Origin: Maribacter forsetii DSM 18668
GTDB lineage: Bacteria; Bacteroidota; Bacteroidia; Flavobacteriales; Flavobacteriaceae
Direction of reading: 5' to 3'
Length of the DNA: 64,000 nt
Assembly: GCF_000744105.1 (NCBI RefSeq)
Contig: NZ_JQLH01000001.1
Span: forward strand, 124,001-188,000
The notes beneath the pieces were generated by a model. The model did no database searches and had not been told where the DNA came from. It was given only the letters and a program-made list of their open reading frames with translations. Below are positions 27,393 to 36,498 of this stretch, piece by piece; positions within the stretch are counted from its first letter, which is position 1, and every line of letters begins with the position of its first letter. Both the position numbers and the translations under genes were made by a program.

Positions 27393-28586
27393 TTAATCTT
27401 TAATAGGCATAGTAATATTTAAGTTTTGAAGTAAAGGATCTTCTTCATTTAATAAGCGCTTTGTTCTTAAATATCTACCTACATTAAACGCATCATAATT
27501 TGGTGCATCTTTATCTACACTACTTATACGTACCATTTCAGATGAATGTATAAATTGATTATCACCGATCCACATACCTACATGCACTACTTTTTCTGAA
27601 GTGGTTTCTGTTGCTTTTCTTCCAAAGAACAATAAATCTCCTTTCTGCAATTTGCTGAAATCTGCAATTGAATCTATTGGTTTACCAGCGTGCACTTGTT
27701 GAGAGGCATCACGTGGAATTACCATACCATTTAAATAATAGATAGTCTTTGTGTAGCCACTGCAATCAACACCTTTTGTAGAAGTTCCTCCCCACAAATA
27801 CGGTACGCCCATTAATGTTTTTGAGGTTGCAATAAGTGAATCTGCATTAAAATTCAAGTTCAAAAGCCACGTGTTATATGCTACAGATTCGTCTTTAGAA
27901 ATATACCCTTGTCTACCATCTGGAAATTCAATTTTATAAAAATCATCGTTACTACTTAACAGTTTTAATAAGCTACCGGCAACAATATCAGATGTTCTTT
28001 CTTTAGCTTCTTCTGAATTAAATGCATGCCCATAAGTATCAGTGTAAATGATTTTATCTGCTGCAATCCAATTTTCAATTTCCTGTGCGTTCATTAATTG
28101 AATTCCGCCTGGATCTACCCATGCTAAATACTTATCTGGCGTTTGTATCAAATACCAATCTCCTTCTTTTTTTAGAACATTAACAATGGTACCTAAAGTT
28201 GCCTGTGTTGCCAATTCTGCCGAATGTTTAGGGTTACTTCTAAGATTGGCGGCAGAGATATTAATAACTGCATTGGTCATACCTTCTAACTCGGCGCCAG
28301 GTAAAATTTTAATATCGTTAGTGGTTTTTATTCCCTTTTCTTTTAAAAGATTATACAAAGAATCTACAGCCAATGGTAAGTTAGTTTCACCAACTAAGGT
28401 AAAACCTGATGGACCATCTAATACTTCTAAATTAAAAAGTGCGGTACGTTTATCTGGTGCAAATGTGTTTTTTATGATTTCAATTTCTTTGACCAATAAT
28501 TTCTTTTCGTCTATATGTACACCACATGCCGTATTTAAAGCAATCAAAATCAATACAAAAGACCTCTTTAAGATAATTCTCTTCAT
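27393..28586 (-). CDS. NlpC/P60 (C40) cell-wall peptidase with SH3 domains, lipoprotein
   Basis: This is a 397-residue predicted lipoprotein (LILIALNTACGVHID). Two SH3b-like modules lie at about residues 120-240 (LRSNPKHSAELATQATLG and the later GSLLKLLSSNDDFYKI). The C-terminal NlpC/P60 domain has the catalytic Cys in KGVDCSGYTKTIYYLNG, the His in KVVHVGMWIGDNQFIHSS, and LLFFGRK. It likely cleaves peptide stems of murein (gamma-D-Glu to diamino acid link). It is divergent from the DNA methyltransferase gene, with 56 bp between starts. Confidence 0.92.
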   Translation of the reverse strand: MKRIILKRSFVLILIALNTACGVHIDEKKLLVKEIEIIKNTFAPDKRTALFNLEVLDGPSGFTLVGETNLPLAVDSLYNLLKEKGIKTTNDIKILPGAELEGMTNAVINISAANLRSNPKHSAELATQATLGTIVNVLKKEGDWYLIQTPDKYLAWVDPGGIQLMNAQEIENWIAADKIIYTDTYGHAFNSEEAKERTSDIVAGSLLKLLSSNDDFYKIEFPDGRQGYISKDESVAYNTWLLNLNFNADSLIATSKTLMGVPYLWGGTSTKGVDCSGYTKTIYYLNGMVIPRDASQQVHAGKPIDSIADFSKLQKGDLLFFGRKATETTSEKVVHVGMWIGDNQFIHSSEMVRISSVDKDAPNYDAFNVGRYLRTKRLLNEEDPLLQNLNITMPIKD

Positions 28587-28642
28587 CCGTAAAATAATTT
28601 CTAATAGTATTAGCCTTGTGAAATTATGTAATTTTATCGCAA

Positions 28643-29872
28643 ATGAAGAAACTAAAGGTCATAGAACTTTTTGCTGGCGTTGGCGGATTTCGCTTAGGAT
28701 TAGAGGATACCGAGAACTACGAAGTAGTTTGGAGTAATCAATTTGAGCCTAGTACGAAAGCACAACACGCCTCTAAAGTCTATGTAGCTAGATTTGGTCA
28801 TGAAAACCATAGAAATGAAGACATTTCTGAAGTACCTACCAAAGACATACCAGATGGCGATATCTTAGTTGGTGGTTTTCCTTGTCAAGATTATTCAGTT
28901 GCCGCAACTTCTAATAACTCTAAAGGACTTATTGGTAAAAAGGGAGTTTTATGGTGGAGTATCCACAGAATACTATCGGAAAAGAAAAATCCGCCTAAAT
29001 ACTTATTTCTTGAAAATGTAGATCGGTTATTAAAATCTCCATCAAACCAAAGAGGTAGGGATTTTGCTATCATGCTTAAAAGTTTAGATGATTTAGGCTA
29101 TGCCGTAGAATGGAGAGTTATTAACGCTGCAGATTATGGAATGCCACAAAGACGTAGACGTATTTTTTTCTTAGGATACCATAAATCTACACCCTTATAC
29201 AAACAATTTAAAAAGGCCAAAGCCGAAGATTGGATTTTTGAAAAAGGAACTATAGCAACGGCTTTTCCAATAACAAGCACTTCTTCAAAAATGATTTCTT
29301 TTAATATTACTGATGACCTTGTTACACTATCTGAGAATTTTAATCTAGGCGAAAAATTATCTCCATTTCAAAATACCGGAGTATTCATTAAAGGAAAAGC
29401 ATATACTACCAAAACTACGGCTAGTTATATTGGAAAAAGAACGGTTTTAGCCGATGTTCTTGAAAAAGGAATCATACCTGAAGAATTTTATATTCCTGAA
29501 GAGGAGCATGATAAGTGGTACTATCTAAAAGGTGCTAAAAAAGAAACTAGAACTTCTAAATCTGGTTTTGCCTATCATTATAATGAAGGTAACATGATTT
29601 TTCCTGATGCTCTAGATAATGCCTCTAGAACAGTTATTACAGGTGAAGGCGGTAAAAGTGCATCGCGCTTTAAACATGTTATCAACACCAAAAAAGGACT
29701 TCGTAGATTAACTCCCGTAGAACTGGAACGTTTAAATATGTTCCCCGATGATCATACTTTACTTGAAGGAATTTCTAATACCAAAAGAGCCTTTTTCATG
29801 GGTAATGCACTTGTAGTAGGTGTAGTCAAAAGAATAGGTGAAGTGCTTTCAGATAAAATTAAATCAACATAA
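28643..29872 (+). CDS. DNA (cytosine-5-)-methyltransferase
   Basis: This is a 409-residue C5-cytosine methyltransferase with the ordered motifs intact: I (IELFAGVGGFRLGLE, SAM binding), IV (GGFPCQDYSVA, nucleophile Cys81), VI (LFLENVDRLLKSP), VIII (QRRRRIFFLGYH) and X (MGNALVVGVVKRI). The target recognition domain lies between motifs VIII and IX (about residues 190-330), so the sequence it methylates cannot be read from here. No typical restriction enzyme gene is beside it; the next gene on the same strand, 138 bp on, encodes a small protein with a possible nuclease-like signature. Confidence 0.95.
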   Translation: MKKLKVIELFAGVGGFRLGLEDTENYEVVWSNQFEPSTKAQHASKVYVARFGHENHRNEDISEVPTKDIPDGDILVGGFPCQDYSVAATSNNSKGLIGKKGVLWWSIHRILSEKKNPPKYLFLENVDRLLKSPSNQRGRDFAIMLKSLDDLGYAVEWRVINAADYGMPQRRRRIFFLGYHKSTPLYKQFKKAKAEDWIFEKGTIATAFPITSTSSKMISFNITDDLVTLSENFNLGEKLSPFQNTGVFIKGKAYTTKTTASYIGKRTVLADVLEKGIIPEEFYIPEEEHDKWYYLKGAKKETRTSKSGFAYHYNEGNMIFPDALDNASRTVITGEGGKSASRFKHVINTKKGLRRLTPVELERLNMFPDDHTLLEGISNTKRAFFMGNALVVGVVKRIGEVLSDKIKST

Positions 29873-30010
29873 TATTTCTTCCTTCTTTAAGCAAAAGGGA
29901 ACTAGTCTAACTAAAAATCATACTTCATTAAAATCTGTTTTTAAACTCAACATATTGTTAATCAACGTTTAAAATTAGGAATTGTCCTTTTTTTTGTTAT
30001 TTTATTAGGT

Positions 30011-30385
30011 ATGGTAAAAGTAGAAAAGTCAGAAAACGTAGAATTTTTAGAAAAGTCAATTCAACATTTAGAAGCTACCGGTTTCGAGAATATCAAAGCT
30101 GATATGGAAGGCTATGAAACTCCTAAATCATACTCAAGAAAAGGTTTGGAAGACAATGTTACTCCAGATATTGTAGCTATTAAAAACGGTAGAAAATATT
30201 ATTTTGATATTAGCTTAAAATCTCCAAAAACCAGATTACTGAAATCTAAGTGGTTGTTTTTAGATACTTTGAGTAGAATGAATTCCAACAGATTTAGAAT
30301 TATTACTACCAAAGGGCACTATAAGTTTACAGATAATATGCTTGAGGATATTAACCTAAGTAATAAAACACCTATCAAAATTTAA
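30011..30385 (+). CDS. Small protein with possible PD-(D/E)xK-like signature
   Basis: This is a 124-residue soluble protein of no named family that I recognise. The middle reads TPDIVAIKNGRKYYFDISLK: Pro-Asp at 52-53 on one predicted strand and Asp66...Lys70 at the end of the next, which resembles the PD-(D/E)xK nuclease core but with an extra residue spacing before the Lys. The preceding helix has acidic residues. A basic helix (TRLLKSKWLFLDTLSRMNSN) and FRIITTKGHYKF follow. It lies after the DNA methyltransferase on the same strand, so a restriction or nicking partner is possible, but similar small proteins also occur alone in flavobacteria. It ends at a strong terminator. Confidence 0.7.
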   Translation: MVKVEKSENVEFLEKSIQHLEATGFENIKADMEGYETPKSYSRKGLEDNVTPDIVAIKNGRKYYFDISLKSPKTRLLKSKWLFLDTLSRMNSNRFRIITTKGHYKFTDNMLEDINLSNKTPIKI

Positions 30386-30405
30386 ATCTTTGAATGCAAC
30401 ATATT

Positions 30406-30434
30406 AAAAAAGACCGCTAAAAGCGGTCTTTTTT
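30406..30434. terminator. Bidirectional rho-independent terminator
   Basis: AGACCGCT-AAA-AGCGGTCT stem flanked by A-run and T-run, 21 bp after the small protein gene and overlapping the end of the convergent acetyltransferase gene. It should stop transcription from both sides. Confidence 0.85.
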
Positions 30435-30876
30435 ATCTTTTGATCATTGCTATATGTGGTATACCATCTTCTAAATACTCCTCTCCCGTTGATTTAAAAC
30501 CTAAGTCAGTATAAAACTTGGTAAGGTATTTTTGAGCTGAAATTTTTATTTCATTTATATTAAACTGTTCTTCAACAACTTTAATAGAGGCTTGCATTAT
30601 AATTTTTCCATAACCAAATTTTCTATATTCTTTGTGCACCGCCACTCTACCTATACTAGCTTGGTCAAAATAATCACCTGGCTTAAAAATACGGGTATAT
30701 GCTACTACCTTATCATCTTTATATCCTAGTACGTGAATGGCTTTATCATCTTTACCATCTATATCTAAATAAACACAATCTTGTTCTACCACAAAAATAT
30801 CACTACGTAACTGTAGCACATTATATAGTTCTTCAATATCAAATTCTTTAAAACTTTTTACCTTAATATCTAACAT
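30433..30876 (-). CDS. GNAT N-acetyltransferase, ElaA-like
   Basis: This is a 147-residue acetyltransferase. The start resembles ElaA proteins (YNVLQLRSDIFVVEQDC, then YLDIDGKDDKAIHVLG), followed by the acetyl-CoA segment SIGRVAVHKEYRKFGYGKII with the R/Q-x-x-G-x-G/A type loop and a C-terminal YTDLGFKSTGEEYLEDGIPH. The substrate is not known for most of this family. It is a single gene, convergent with the small protein gene. Confidence 0.9.
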   Translation of the reverse strand: MLDIKVKSFKEFDIEELYNVLQLRSDIFVVEQDCVYLDIDGKDDKAIHVLGYKDDKVVAYTRIFKPGDYFDQASIGRVAVHKEYRKFGYGKIIMQASIKVVEEQFNINEIKISAQKYLTKFYTDLGFKSTGEEYLEDGIPHIAMIKR

Positions 30877-30987
30877 GAAATTGTTTAATTAACTAGTTAT
30901 GTTCATATCTATTATAAAATAACCAATTGATTAATAAGTACTTATAATAACTATTTTAGGTTATCAACATAGTTGTAATAACTAACT

Positions 30988-31416
30988 TTATAATGGAATC
31001 TTTTCAATTCTACGTTCATGCCTACCGCCATCAAAAGAAGTGTTTAAAAAGGTGGATACCATTTCAAGTGCTTGTGGTAGTGCAATATATCTTGCGGGTA
31101 GACATAATATATTTGCATCATTATGTTCTCTTGCCAATTTGGTGATTTCTTTTGTCCAACAAAGAGCAGCTCTTACATTTTGTTGTTTATTAGCGGTCAT
31201 ATTAGCCCCATTACCACTGCCACAGATTAAAATACCGAAATCTGCCGTACCATTTTCAACGTCTAGCGCTACAGGGTGTGCAAAATCTGGATAATCTACG
31301 CTATCAGTACCATCTGTACCATAATTGATAACTTCAATTTGTTTAGATTTCAATAAACCTATAATAGCTAACTTGTATTCTGTACCAGCGTGGTCGTTAC
31401 CAATAGCTATTTTCAT
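30988..31416 (-). CDS. rpiB: Ribose-5-phosphate isomerase B
   Basis: RpiB interconverts ribose-5-phosphate and ribulose-5-phosphate in the non-oxidative pentose phosphate pathway. It has 142 residues (family about 145-150), with NDHAGTEYKLAI near the N terminus, the active-site Cys in ILICGSGNGANMTANK, and ALCWTKEITKLAREHNDANI followed by LPAR. It is cytoplasmic. A promoter with matching -7 and -33 elements lies just upstream. Confidence 0.95.
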   Translation of the reverse strand: MKIAIGNDHAGTEYKLAIIGLLKSKQIEVINYGTDGTDSVDYPDFAHPVALDVENGTADFGILICGSGNGANMTANKQQNVRAALCWTKEITKLAREHNDANILCLPARYIALPQALEMVSTFLNTSFDGGRHERRIEKIPL

Positions 31417-32062
31417 ATGTGTAGTATTTAAAGGTTAATAGTTCATGTTTATATCCAGTGGGGGTGGAACAAAACCGAGCTAAAGGTACAATAATCAGAC
31501 ATTCACAACAAAAAACGAGGAGTTCACAACAATAGTTATCATGTCATTAATAAAAATTGTTAATTAGTATGTTATAAGCAAGATTACGTAATGCATAAAT
31601 TGTTTAGAAAAAGTTGCTAAAAAATTTGGTTATTAAAGTTGACATCTGCTTACACTTTTAATCCTCTGAAGACGAATTTAAATATTAGAAACTATTAGAG
31701 GATTTTCATCAAATTAACACCCCTAGTTAACATTAAAATTACATTTAGTTATTAATAAATTCATGTTAATAGCACTTATAAACCATGTTTAATAACTTCT
31801 CAAAATACTGATTTTCAATTGTAGATTTATAAAACATATTGTCAACAAGTATTAGTATCTCATAAAGACAAGTAATATTGAAATAAGTTATTCTAGATAT
31901 TAACAAGCTATAATAACCATTAATATTTAATTTAATTTAAAAGAAAAAATGTCTAATATGATATATATGTTAATAACAACTCGTTTACTTAACTTTTCAA
32001 TAAGAAGTTGAATAACAGCTAGTGGATTATAATTCGTAATTTTCCAATAAATTAAAAGTTTA
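31417..32062. other. 646-bp AT-rich gene-free gap between rpiB and rnr
   Basis: This is a long intergenic stretch between divergent genes. It carries the rpiB promoter at its left end. The rest is very AT-rich and has several short GTTAAT/ATTAAC-type repeats and one weak 8-bp inverted repeat (AATCCTCT at 31660, AGAGGATT at 31697). No open frame, tRNA or clear riboswitch is visible. Confidence 0.6.
31481..31508 (-). promoter_or_regulatory. Promoter of rpiB (TTG - 17 bp - TACCTTTA)
   Basis: On the minus strand a TTG is followed after 17 bp by TACCTTTA, one mismatch from TAnnTTTG. The spacing fits Bacteroidota sigma-factor promoters and the box lies 64 bp before the rpiB ATG. Confidence 0.5.
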
Positions 32063-34255
32063 ATGTCGAAGAAGAATAAGAAGGCGAAGAATCATAGAAA
32101 GAACGAAATTACAAGAGGAATTTTTACTGTTCTTGAAAAGGAACCTAATAAGAGTTTCAACTATAAGCAGATTGCTGCTAAAATTAATATTACAGATGCT
32201 CAAGATAGAAACACCCTTATTAAAAGGTTAAATGAGCTTAAAGAGAAAAAAAGAATTCAAGAAATAGATCGTGGTCAGTATAAAGTTTTAGAAGATACAA
32301 AAAGCTATCATGAAGGTACTGTAGATGTTACTGGTAAGGGTAATGCCTATATTGTTGTCGATGGTATGGACGACGATATCTTTATACCTGCCAATAAACT
32401 AAATAAAGCCTTTCATAAAGATAAGGTTGAAGTATATGTCTATCCTCGAAAAAAGAGTAAAAAGCTTGAAGGTGAAATAGTTAAAGTACTTGAAAGATAT
32501 AAGACCACTTTCGTTGGTATTGTTGATATGCAAAAGACTTTTGCATTTGTTAGACCTTCAGATTTTAGAATGTATACTGATATTTTTGTCTCGAAGGATA
32601 AGTTAAATGGTGCTCAAGATGGTGAAAAAGTTTTAGTCGAAATTACTGATTGGCCAGATGATGTAGATTCTCCTTTTGGTAGAGTTACTGAAGTATTGGG
32701 TATTCCTGGAGAGCATGATACAGAGATTCATTCCATTTTAGCAGAGTATGGATTACCATATTCTTTTCCTGCGGATGTTCAGAAATTTGCAGATGGTCTA
32801 GATACCAGTATTAAAGAAGAGGAAATTAAAAAGCGTAGAGATTTACGTAATGTTCTCACGTTTACAATAGATCCAAAAGATGCTAAAGATTTTGATGATG
32901 CCCTTTCTTTTCAAAAATTAGAAAATGGTAATTACGAAATAGGTATTCATATTGCCGATGTTTCTCACTACTTACAAAAAAATACCATTTTAGATGATGA
33001 AGCTTATGAAAGAGCTACATCTGTGTATTTAGTAGATCGTGTGGTACCTATGTTACCAGAAGTGCTTTCTAACAATGCTTGTTCCTTAAGACCTAATGAA
33101 GAAAAATATACTTTTTCTGCCATTTTTGAATTAGATAGCAACGCTATTATAAGAGATCAATGGTTTGGAAGAACTGTAATCGATTCTAACGAACGTTTTG
33201 CATATGAAGAGGCTCAGTATATCATTGAGAACGGTAATGGTAACATACCAGAGGATATATCCATTAGAGAAGCTGCTTATACGGTTTCTAAGGATGTTGT
33301 AGAGGCTACGTTAGAAATGGATAGACTTGCAAAAATTATGCGCTCTAAGCGTATGGATCAGGGTGCACTTTCTTTTGATAAAGTTGAAGTTCGTTTTAAT
33401 CTAGATGAGAATAGTGAACCTATTGGTGTTTATTTTAAAGAATCTAAAGATGCTAATAAGCTGATTGAAGAGTTTATGCTTTTAGCAAATAGAAAAGTGG
33501 CTGAATTTATTGGTAAGCAAAAACCTAAAAAGACATTTGTTTATAGAATTCATGATGATCCAGATCCAGATAAGTTAATGGCTTTAAATGGTATTGTTTC
33601 TAAATTCGGACATAAATTAGATTTCAAGGATAAGAAATCCATAAGTTCTTCTTTAAACCAATTACTACAAGATGTAAAAGGTAAAAAAGAACAGAATATG
33701 GTAGATACGCTTACGATACGTAGTATGAGTAAAGCGATTTATACTATTGATAATATTGGTCATTATGGGTTGGCTTTTGATTATTATACACATTTTACTT
33801 CTCCAATTAGAAGATACCCAGATGTAATGGTACATAGATTATTACAACATTATTTGGATGGTGGTAGTTCTGCAAATGCTGAAGAATTTGAGAAAAAATG
33901 TAAGCATTCTTCTGATATGGAATATCTAGCATCAAGTGCTGAAAGAGATTCTATTAAGTACATGCAGATTAAATTTATGCAAGACCATAAAGATGAAGAA
34001 TTCCGTGGAGTTATCAGTGGTGTTACAGAATGGGGAATCTATGTTGAAATCATTGATAATAAATGTGAAGGCATGATTCGTATTAGAGACATCAAAGGAG
34101 ATTATTATATCTTTGATGAGAAGCAATACGCTATTATTGGTGAACGTACCAAGAAAAAATACACTTTAGGTGATGAAATAACCGTTATGGTTAAAAGTAC
34201 CGATTTAATAAAAAGGCATTTAGATTTTGCTTTGATTCCGGATAACTTAAAATAA
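32063..34255 (+). CDS. rnr: Ribonuclease R, 3'-5' exoribonuclease
   Basis: This is a 730-residue exoribonuclease that degrades structured RNA. Domain order: a short basic N terminus and winged-helix segment (about 10-75), cold-shock domains (about 80-240), the RNB catalytic core with TIDPKDAKDFDDALSF (metal-binding Asp residues), SNNACSLRPNEEKYTFSA and HFTSPIRRYPDVMVHRLL, and a C-terminal S1 domain (EFRGVISGVTEWGIYVE to the end). There is no long basic tail after S1. It is upstream of a GIN-domain gene with 87 bp between them. Confidence 0.95.
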   Translation: MSKKNKKAKNHRKNEITRGIFTVLEKEPNKSFNYKQIAAKINITDAQDRNTLIKRLNELKEKKRIQEIDRGQYKVLEDTKSYHEGTVDVTGKGNAYIVVDGMDDDIFIPANKLNKAFHKDKVEVYVYPRKKSKKLEGEIVKVLERYKTTFVGIVDMQKTFAFVRPSDFRMYTDIFVSKDKLNGAQDGEKVLVEITDWPDDVDSPFGRVTEVLGIPGEHDTEIHSILAEYGLPYSFPADVQKFADGLDTSIKEEEIKKRRDLRNVLTFTIDPKDAKDFDDALSFQKLENGNYEIGIHIADVSHYLQKNTILDDEAYERATSVYLVDRVVPMLPEVLSNNACSLRPNEEKYTFSAIFELDSNAIIRDQWFGRTVIDSNERFAYEEAQYIIENGNGNIPEDISIREAAYTVSKDVVEATLEMDRLAKIMRSKRMDQGALSFDKVEVRFNLDENSEPIGVYFKESKDANKLIEEFMLLANRKVAEFIGKQKPKKTFVYRIHDDPDPDKLMALNGIVSKFGHKLDFKDKKSISSSLNQLLQDVKGKKEQNMVDTLTIRSMSKAIYTIDNIGHYGLAFDYYTHFTSPIRRYPDVMVHRLLQHYLDGGSSANAEEFEKKCKHSSDMEYLASSAERDSIKYMQIKFMQDHKDEEFRGVISGVTEWGIYVEIIDNKCEGMIRIRDIKGDYYIFDEKQYAIIGERTKKKYTLGDEITVMVKSTDLIKRHLDFALIPDNLK

Positions 34256-34342
34256 TTTGGAATAGATTTTGGTATATCATGGCTGAATTAAGTAAACCCT
34301 TTGTTTATAAGTTGTTTACTTACATAAATTACATATAACAAA

Positions 34343-35023
34343 ATGAAACAAGTTTTAGTTTTAATGTTTCTCTTAGGATGTCTTTCGGTGGTTGCCCAAG
34401 ATAATAAGGTTACCCAAAACTTAGAACCTTTTAAAGAGTTAAAGGTTTTTGATGGTTTGAGTATTAACCTAATTAAATCTTCAGAAAACAAGGTCATTAT
34501 TACTGGAGAAAATACGGGTAAAGTTGCTATTGTTAATAACGAAGGTATTTTAAAAATTAGAATGCAAATAGGTAAAATTTTCAGTGGTTATAAAACCTTT
34601 GTAGATTTATATTATGCTGGTGATATTGTGGTAATCGATGTAAATGAAGATGCTAGAATAGTTACGGAAGATATCATACAACAAGATGTTCTAGAATTAA
34701 AAGCTCAGGAAGGTGGTGAACTTGTGGTAAATGCAGAGGTTGAACAAATGCTGATAAAATCGGTTTCTGGTGGAGTTATTAGAACTGCAGGTTCTTCAAA
34801 TTTACAAGACGTTCAAATAAATACTGGTGGTGTTTATGAAGGCAAAGGTTTTATTACCAATTTTTCAACTATAAATGTAAACGCCGGTTCTAGGGCAGAG
34901 ATAAATGCTAAAGATTATGTCAAAGCAACGGTAAAAGCCGGTGGTGAAGTTTTGGTATTTGGTAACCCTGAGAAATTGGAAGAGAAAACGGTATTTGGCG
35001 GTACTATTAAAAGAATGCAATAG
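34343..35023 (+). CDS. GIN-domain (DUF2807) exported protein
   Basis: This is a 226-residue protein with a signal peptide (MKQVLVLMFLLGCLSVVAQ) and a repetitive beta-helix-like body: EPFKELKVFDGLSINLIKS, then repeated short strands separated by Gly (GGELVVNAEVEQ, VSGGVIRTAGSSN, NTGGVYEGKGF, NAGSRAEINA, KAGGEVLVFG). This is the head GIN/DUF2807 fold, widespread in Bacteroidota envelopes with no established biochemical role. It is 3 bp upstream of the LysE-type gene, so cotranscribed. Confidence 0.88.
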   Translation: MKQVLVLMFLLGCLSVVAQDNKVTQNLEPFKELKVFDGLSINLIKSSENKVIITGENTGKVAIVNNEGILKIRMQIGKIFSGYKTFVDLYYAGDIVVIDVNEDARIVTEDIIQQDVLELKAQEGGELVVNAEVEQMLIKSVSGGVIRTAGSSNLQDVQINTGGVYEGKGFITNFSTINVNAGSRAEINAKDYVKATVKAGGEVLVFGNPEKLEEKTVFGGTIKRMQ

Positions 35024-35026
35024 TTC

Positions 35027-35707
35027 ATGTTAGAAGATATACAGGCAGCAATTCCACTAGGCTTTTTCCTAAGTTTTATGGTTGGACCCGTTTTCTTTGT
35101 CTTGTTACAAACTAGTGCGGTAAAAGGATTTAGGGCTGCTCTAACTTTTGATATTGGTGTATTATTAGCCGATATACTTTTTATTCTGGTTGCTTATTTT
35201 AGTAGTTTCCAGTTATTGGAAAATTTAAGTAATCAACCTGGTCTTTATGTTTTTGGTGGTGTAATACTTCTTGTTTATGGCTTGGTAACTTTCTTTAAAG
35301 TAGACAAAAAGGAGATACCTGTAGATTCCAAGAAAATTAGAAAATCAGATTATTTCGGGCTTTTCGTAAAAGGTTTTCTACTAAACTTTATTAATATCGG
35401 TGTATTGGTTTTCTGGTTAGGAATAATCATAATTGTAGGTCCTACTTTAGATAATCAGCCTAATCGTTTTTTTACCTTTTTTGCAACTGTGCTTCTCTCC
35501 TATTTTGTAACAGATATTTTTAAAATACTCTTGGCAAAACAATTAAAGCGTAAGCTCACAGCTAAACGCATAATTTATATAAAAAAGATAATAGGAGTAA
35601 TATTAGTTATATGTGGAATTGTTCTTATTACAAAAGGTTTTTTACCTAAGGATCAGTTTAACATAGAACAAGAATTAGAAAGATTTGATACGCATGATAC
35701 AGAATAA
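35027..35707 (+). CDS. LysE/RhtB-family exporter
   Basis: This is a 226-residue inner-membrane protein with about six TM helices. The N-terminal AAIPLGFFLSFMVGPVFFVL matches the LysE translocator signature (G-x-x-xxPG-like region), followed by FDIGVLLADILFILVAYFS and a central charged loop. The family exports amino acids and related metabolites; the substrate here is unknown. It shares an operon with the GIN-domain gene and ends at a hairpin terminator. Confidence 0.88.
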   Translation: MLEDIQAAIPLGFFLSFMVGPVFFVLLQTSAVKGFRAALTFDIGVLLADILFILVAYFSSFQLLENLSNQPGLYVFGGVILLVYGLVTFFKVDKKEIPVDSKKIRKSDYFGLFVKGFLLNFINIGVLVFWLGIIIIVGPTLDNQPNRFFTFFATVLLSYFVTDIFKILLAKQLKRKLTAKRIIYIKKIIGVILVICGIVLITKGFLPKDQFNIEQELERFDTHDTE

Positions 35708-35737
35708 AAAAAAGCCGGTCAATGACCGGCTTTTTAA
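35706..35737. terminator. Bidirectional rho-independent terminator
   Basis: GCCGGTC-AAT-GACCGGC with flanking A- and T-runs, at the stop of the LysE-type gene and 17 bp from the end of the convergent OmpH-like gene. Confidence 0.85.
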
Positions 35738-35753
35738 TTAAGTAATTTTGAAT

Positions 35754-36260
35754 TTATTTCTTGTACTTATCGTTTAGTAGTTTTACTATTTCATCAGTAA
35801 GATCATTAGCTTCTTTACCGTAAAGAACACTACCACCATCACCTCCACCTAAAATGTAAGAGTAACCTTTGGCTTCACCATAAGCTTTTATTTCTTCCTT
35901 TACTTTAGAAACAATACTATCCATTTCTGTTTGACCTTCCATTTGTAATTGTTGGTCTTGTTGTTGAAGTTGTTGTCCAATCATTTGACCTCTTTGTTGC
36001 ATTGCTGCATATTCTTCTTGAGCTTTTGATTGAGACATTTTTTGAGCTTTTGTTTGAAAAGCTTGTGCTTCAATTTGAAAAGCTTGAGATATACTATCTC
36101 TAGTTTTAGCTAAGGCATCTGCCTTTACTTTGAATTTAGATTCAACATCAATTTTTTGTTGATATTCATCCATCAATTTTACGTTATCTACGTATCCAAT
36201 TTTTTCTTGTTGGCATGATGCTAATAATGCGATAGCGAAAATTAAAATTAGGTTTTTCAT
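35754..36260 (-). CDS. OmpH/Skp-family periplasmic chaperone, lipoprotein
   Basis: This is a 168-residue protein with a lipoprotein signal (IFAIALLASCQQ) and an OmpH-like body: KIGYVDNVKLMDEYQQKI, then a long Gln-rich coiled coil (about residues 35-130), and a C-terminal strand (GYSYILGGGDGGSVLYG, then DLTDEIVKLLNDKY). Skp proteins hold unfolded outer-membrane proteins in the periplasm. The lipid anchor is a variation on the soluble E. coli form. It is monocistronic. Confidence 0.92.
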   Translation of the reverse strand: MKNLILIFAIALLASCQQEKIGYVDNVKLMDEYQQKIDVESKFKVKADALAKTRDSISQAFQIEAQAFQTKAQKMSQSKAQEEYAAMQQRGQMIGQQLQQQDQQLQMEGQTEMDSIVSKVKEEIKAYGEAKGYSYILGGGDGGSVLYGKEANDLTDEIVKLLNDKYKK

Positions 36261-36280
36261 TTTTTCATTTTTATGTGGTG

Positions 36281-36288
36281 CAAAAGTA
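36281..36288 (-). promoter_or_regulatory. -7 box (TACTTTTG) upstream of OmpH-like gene
   Basis: TACTTTTG on the minus strand matches TAnnTTTG exactly and lies 20 bp before the ATG. No clear TTG was found at -33. Confidence 0.5.
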
Positions 36289-36498
36289 ATAAAGCTTTTA
36301 GAATGAAAATATTTAATAGTTAAGATAAATACTTAGATTTGGTTTAAAATAAGATTTAATTATATTAAAATAATATTTCATTGATTTTAATTATTATTAT
36401 TAAGTATTTTAAAGGGTATTTAAGACGTTTATTTTAATTTTATAGTATAATATATAACTTAAAGTAAATATTCTCGTAAAACAGCTTTAAATAGGTTT

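Noticed and set aside
27711..27726. CACGTGGAA in the C40 peptidase gene as a third parS
   Set aside because: Only one half matches; the left arm (GGCAT) does not fit the palindrome.
28186..28737. Open plus-strand frame of 183 codons opposite the C40 peptidase gene
   Set aside because: It lies opposite a gene with clear domains, has no recognisable protein features and overlaps the methyltransferase start.
31417..32062. Replication origin in the rpiB-rnr gap
   Set aside because: It is AT-rich but no cluster of DnaA boxes was found; only isolated TTATCAACA-like sites occur in the window.
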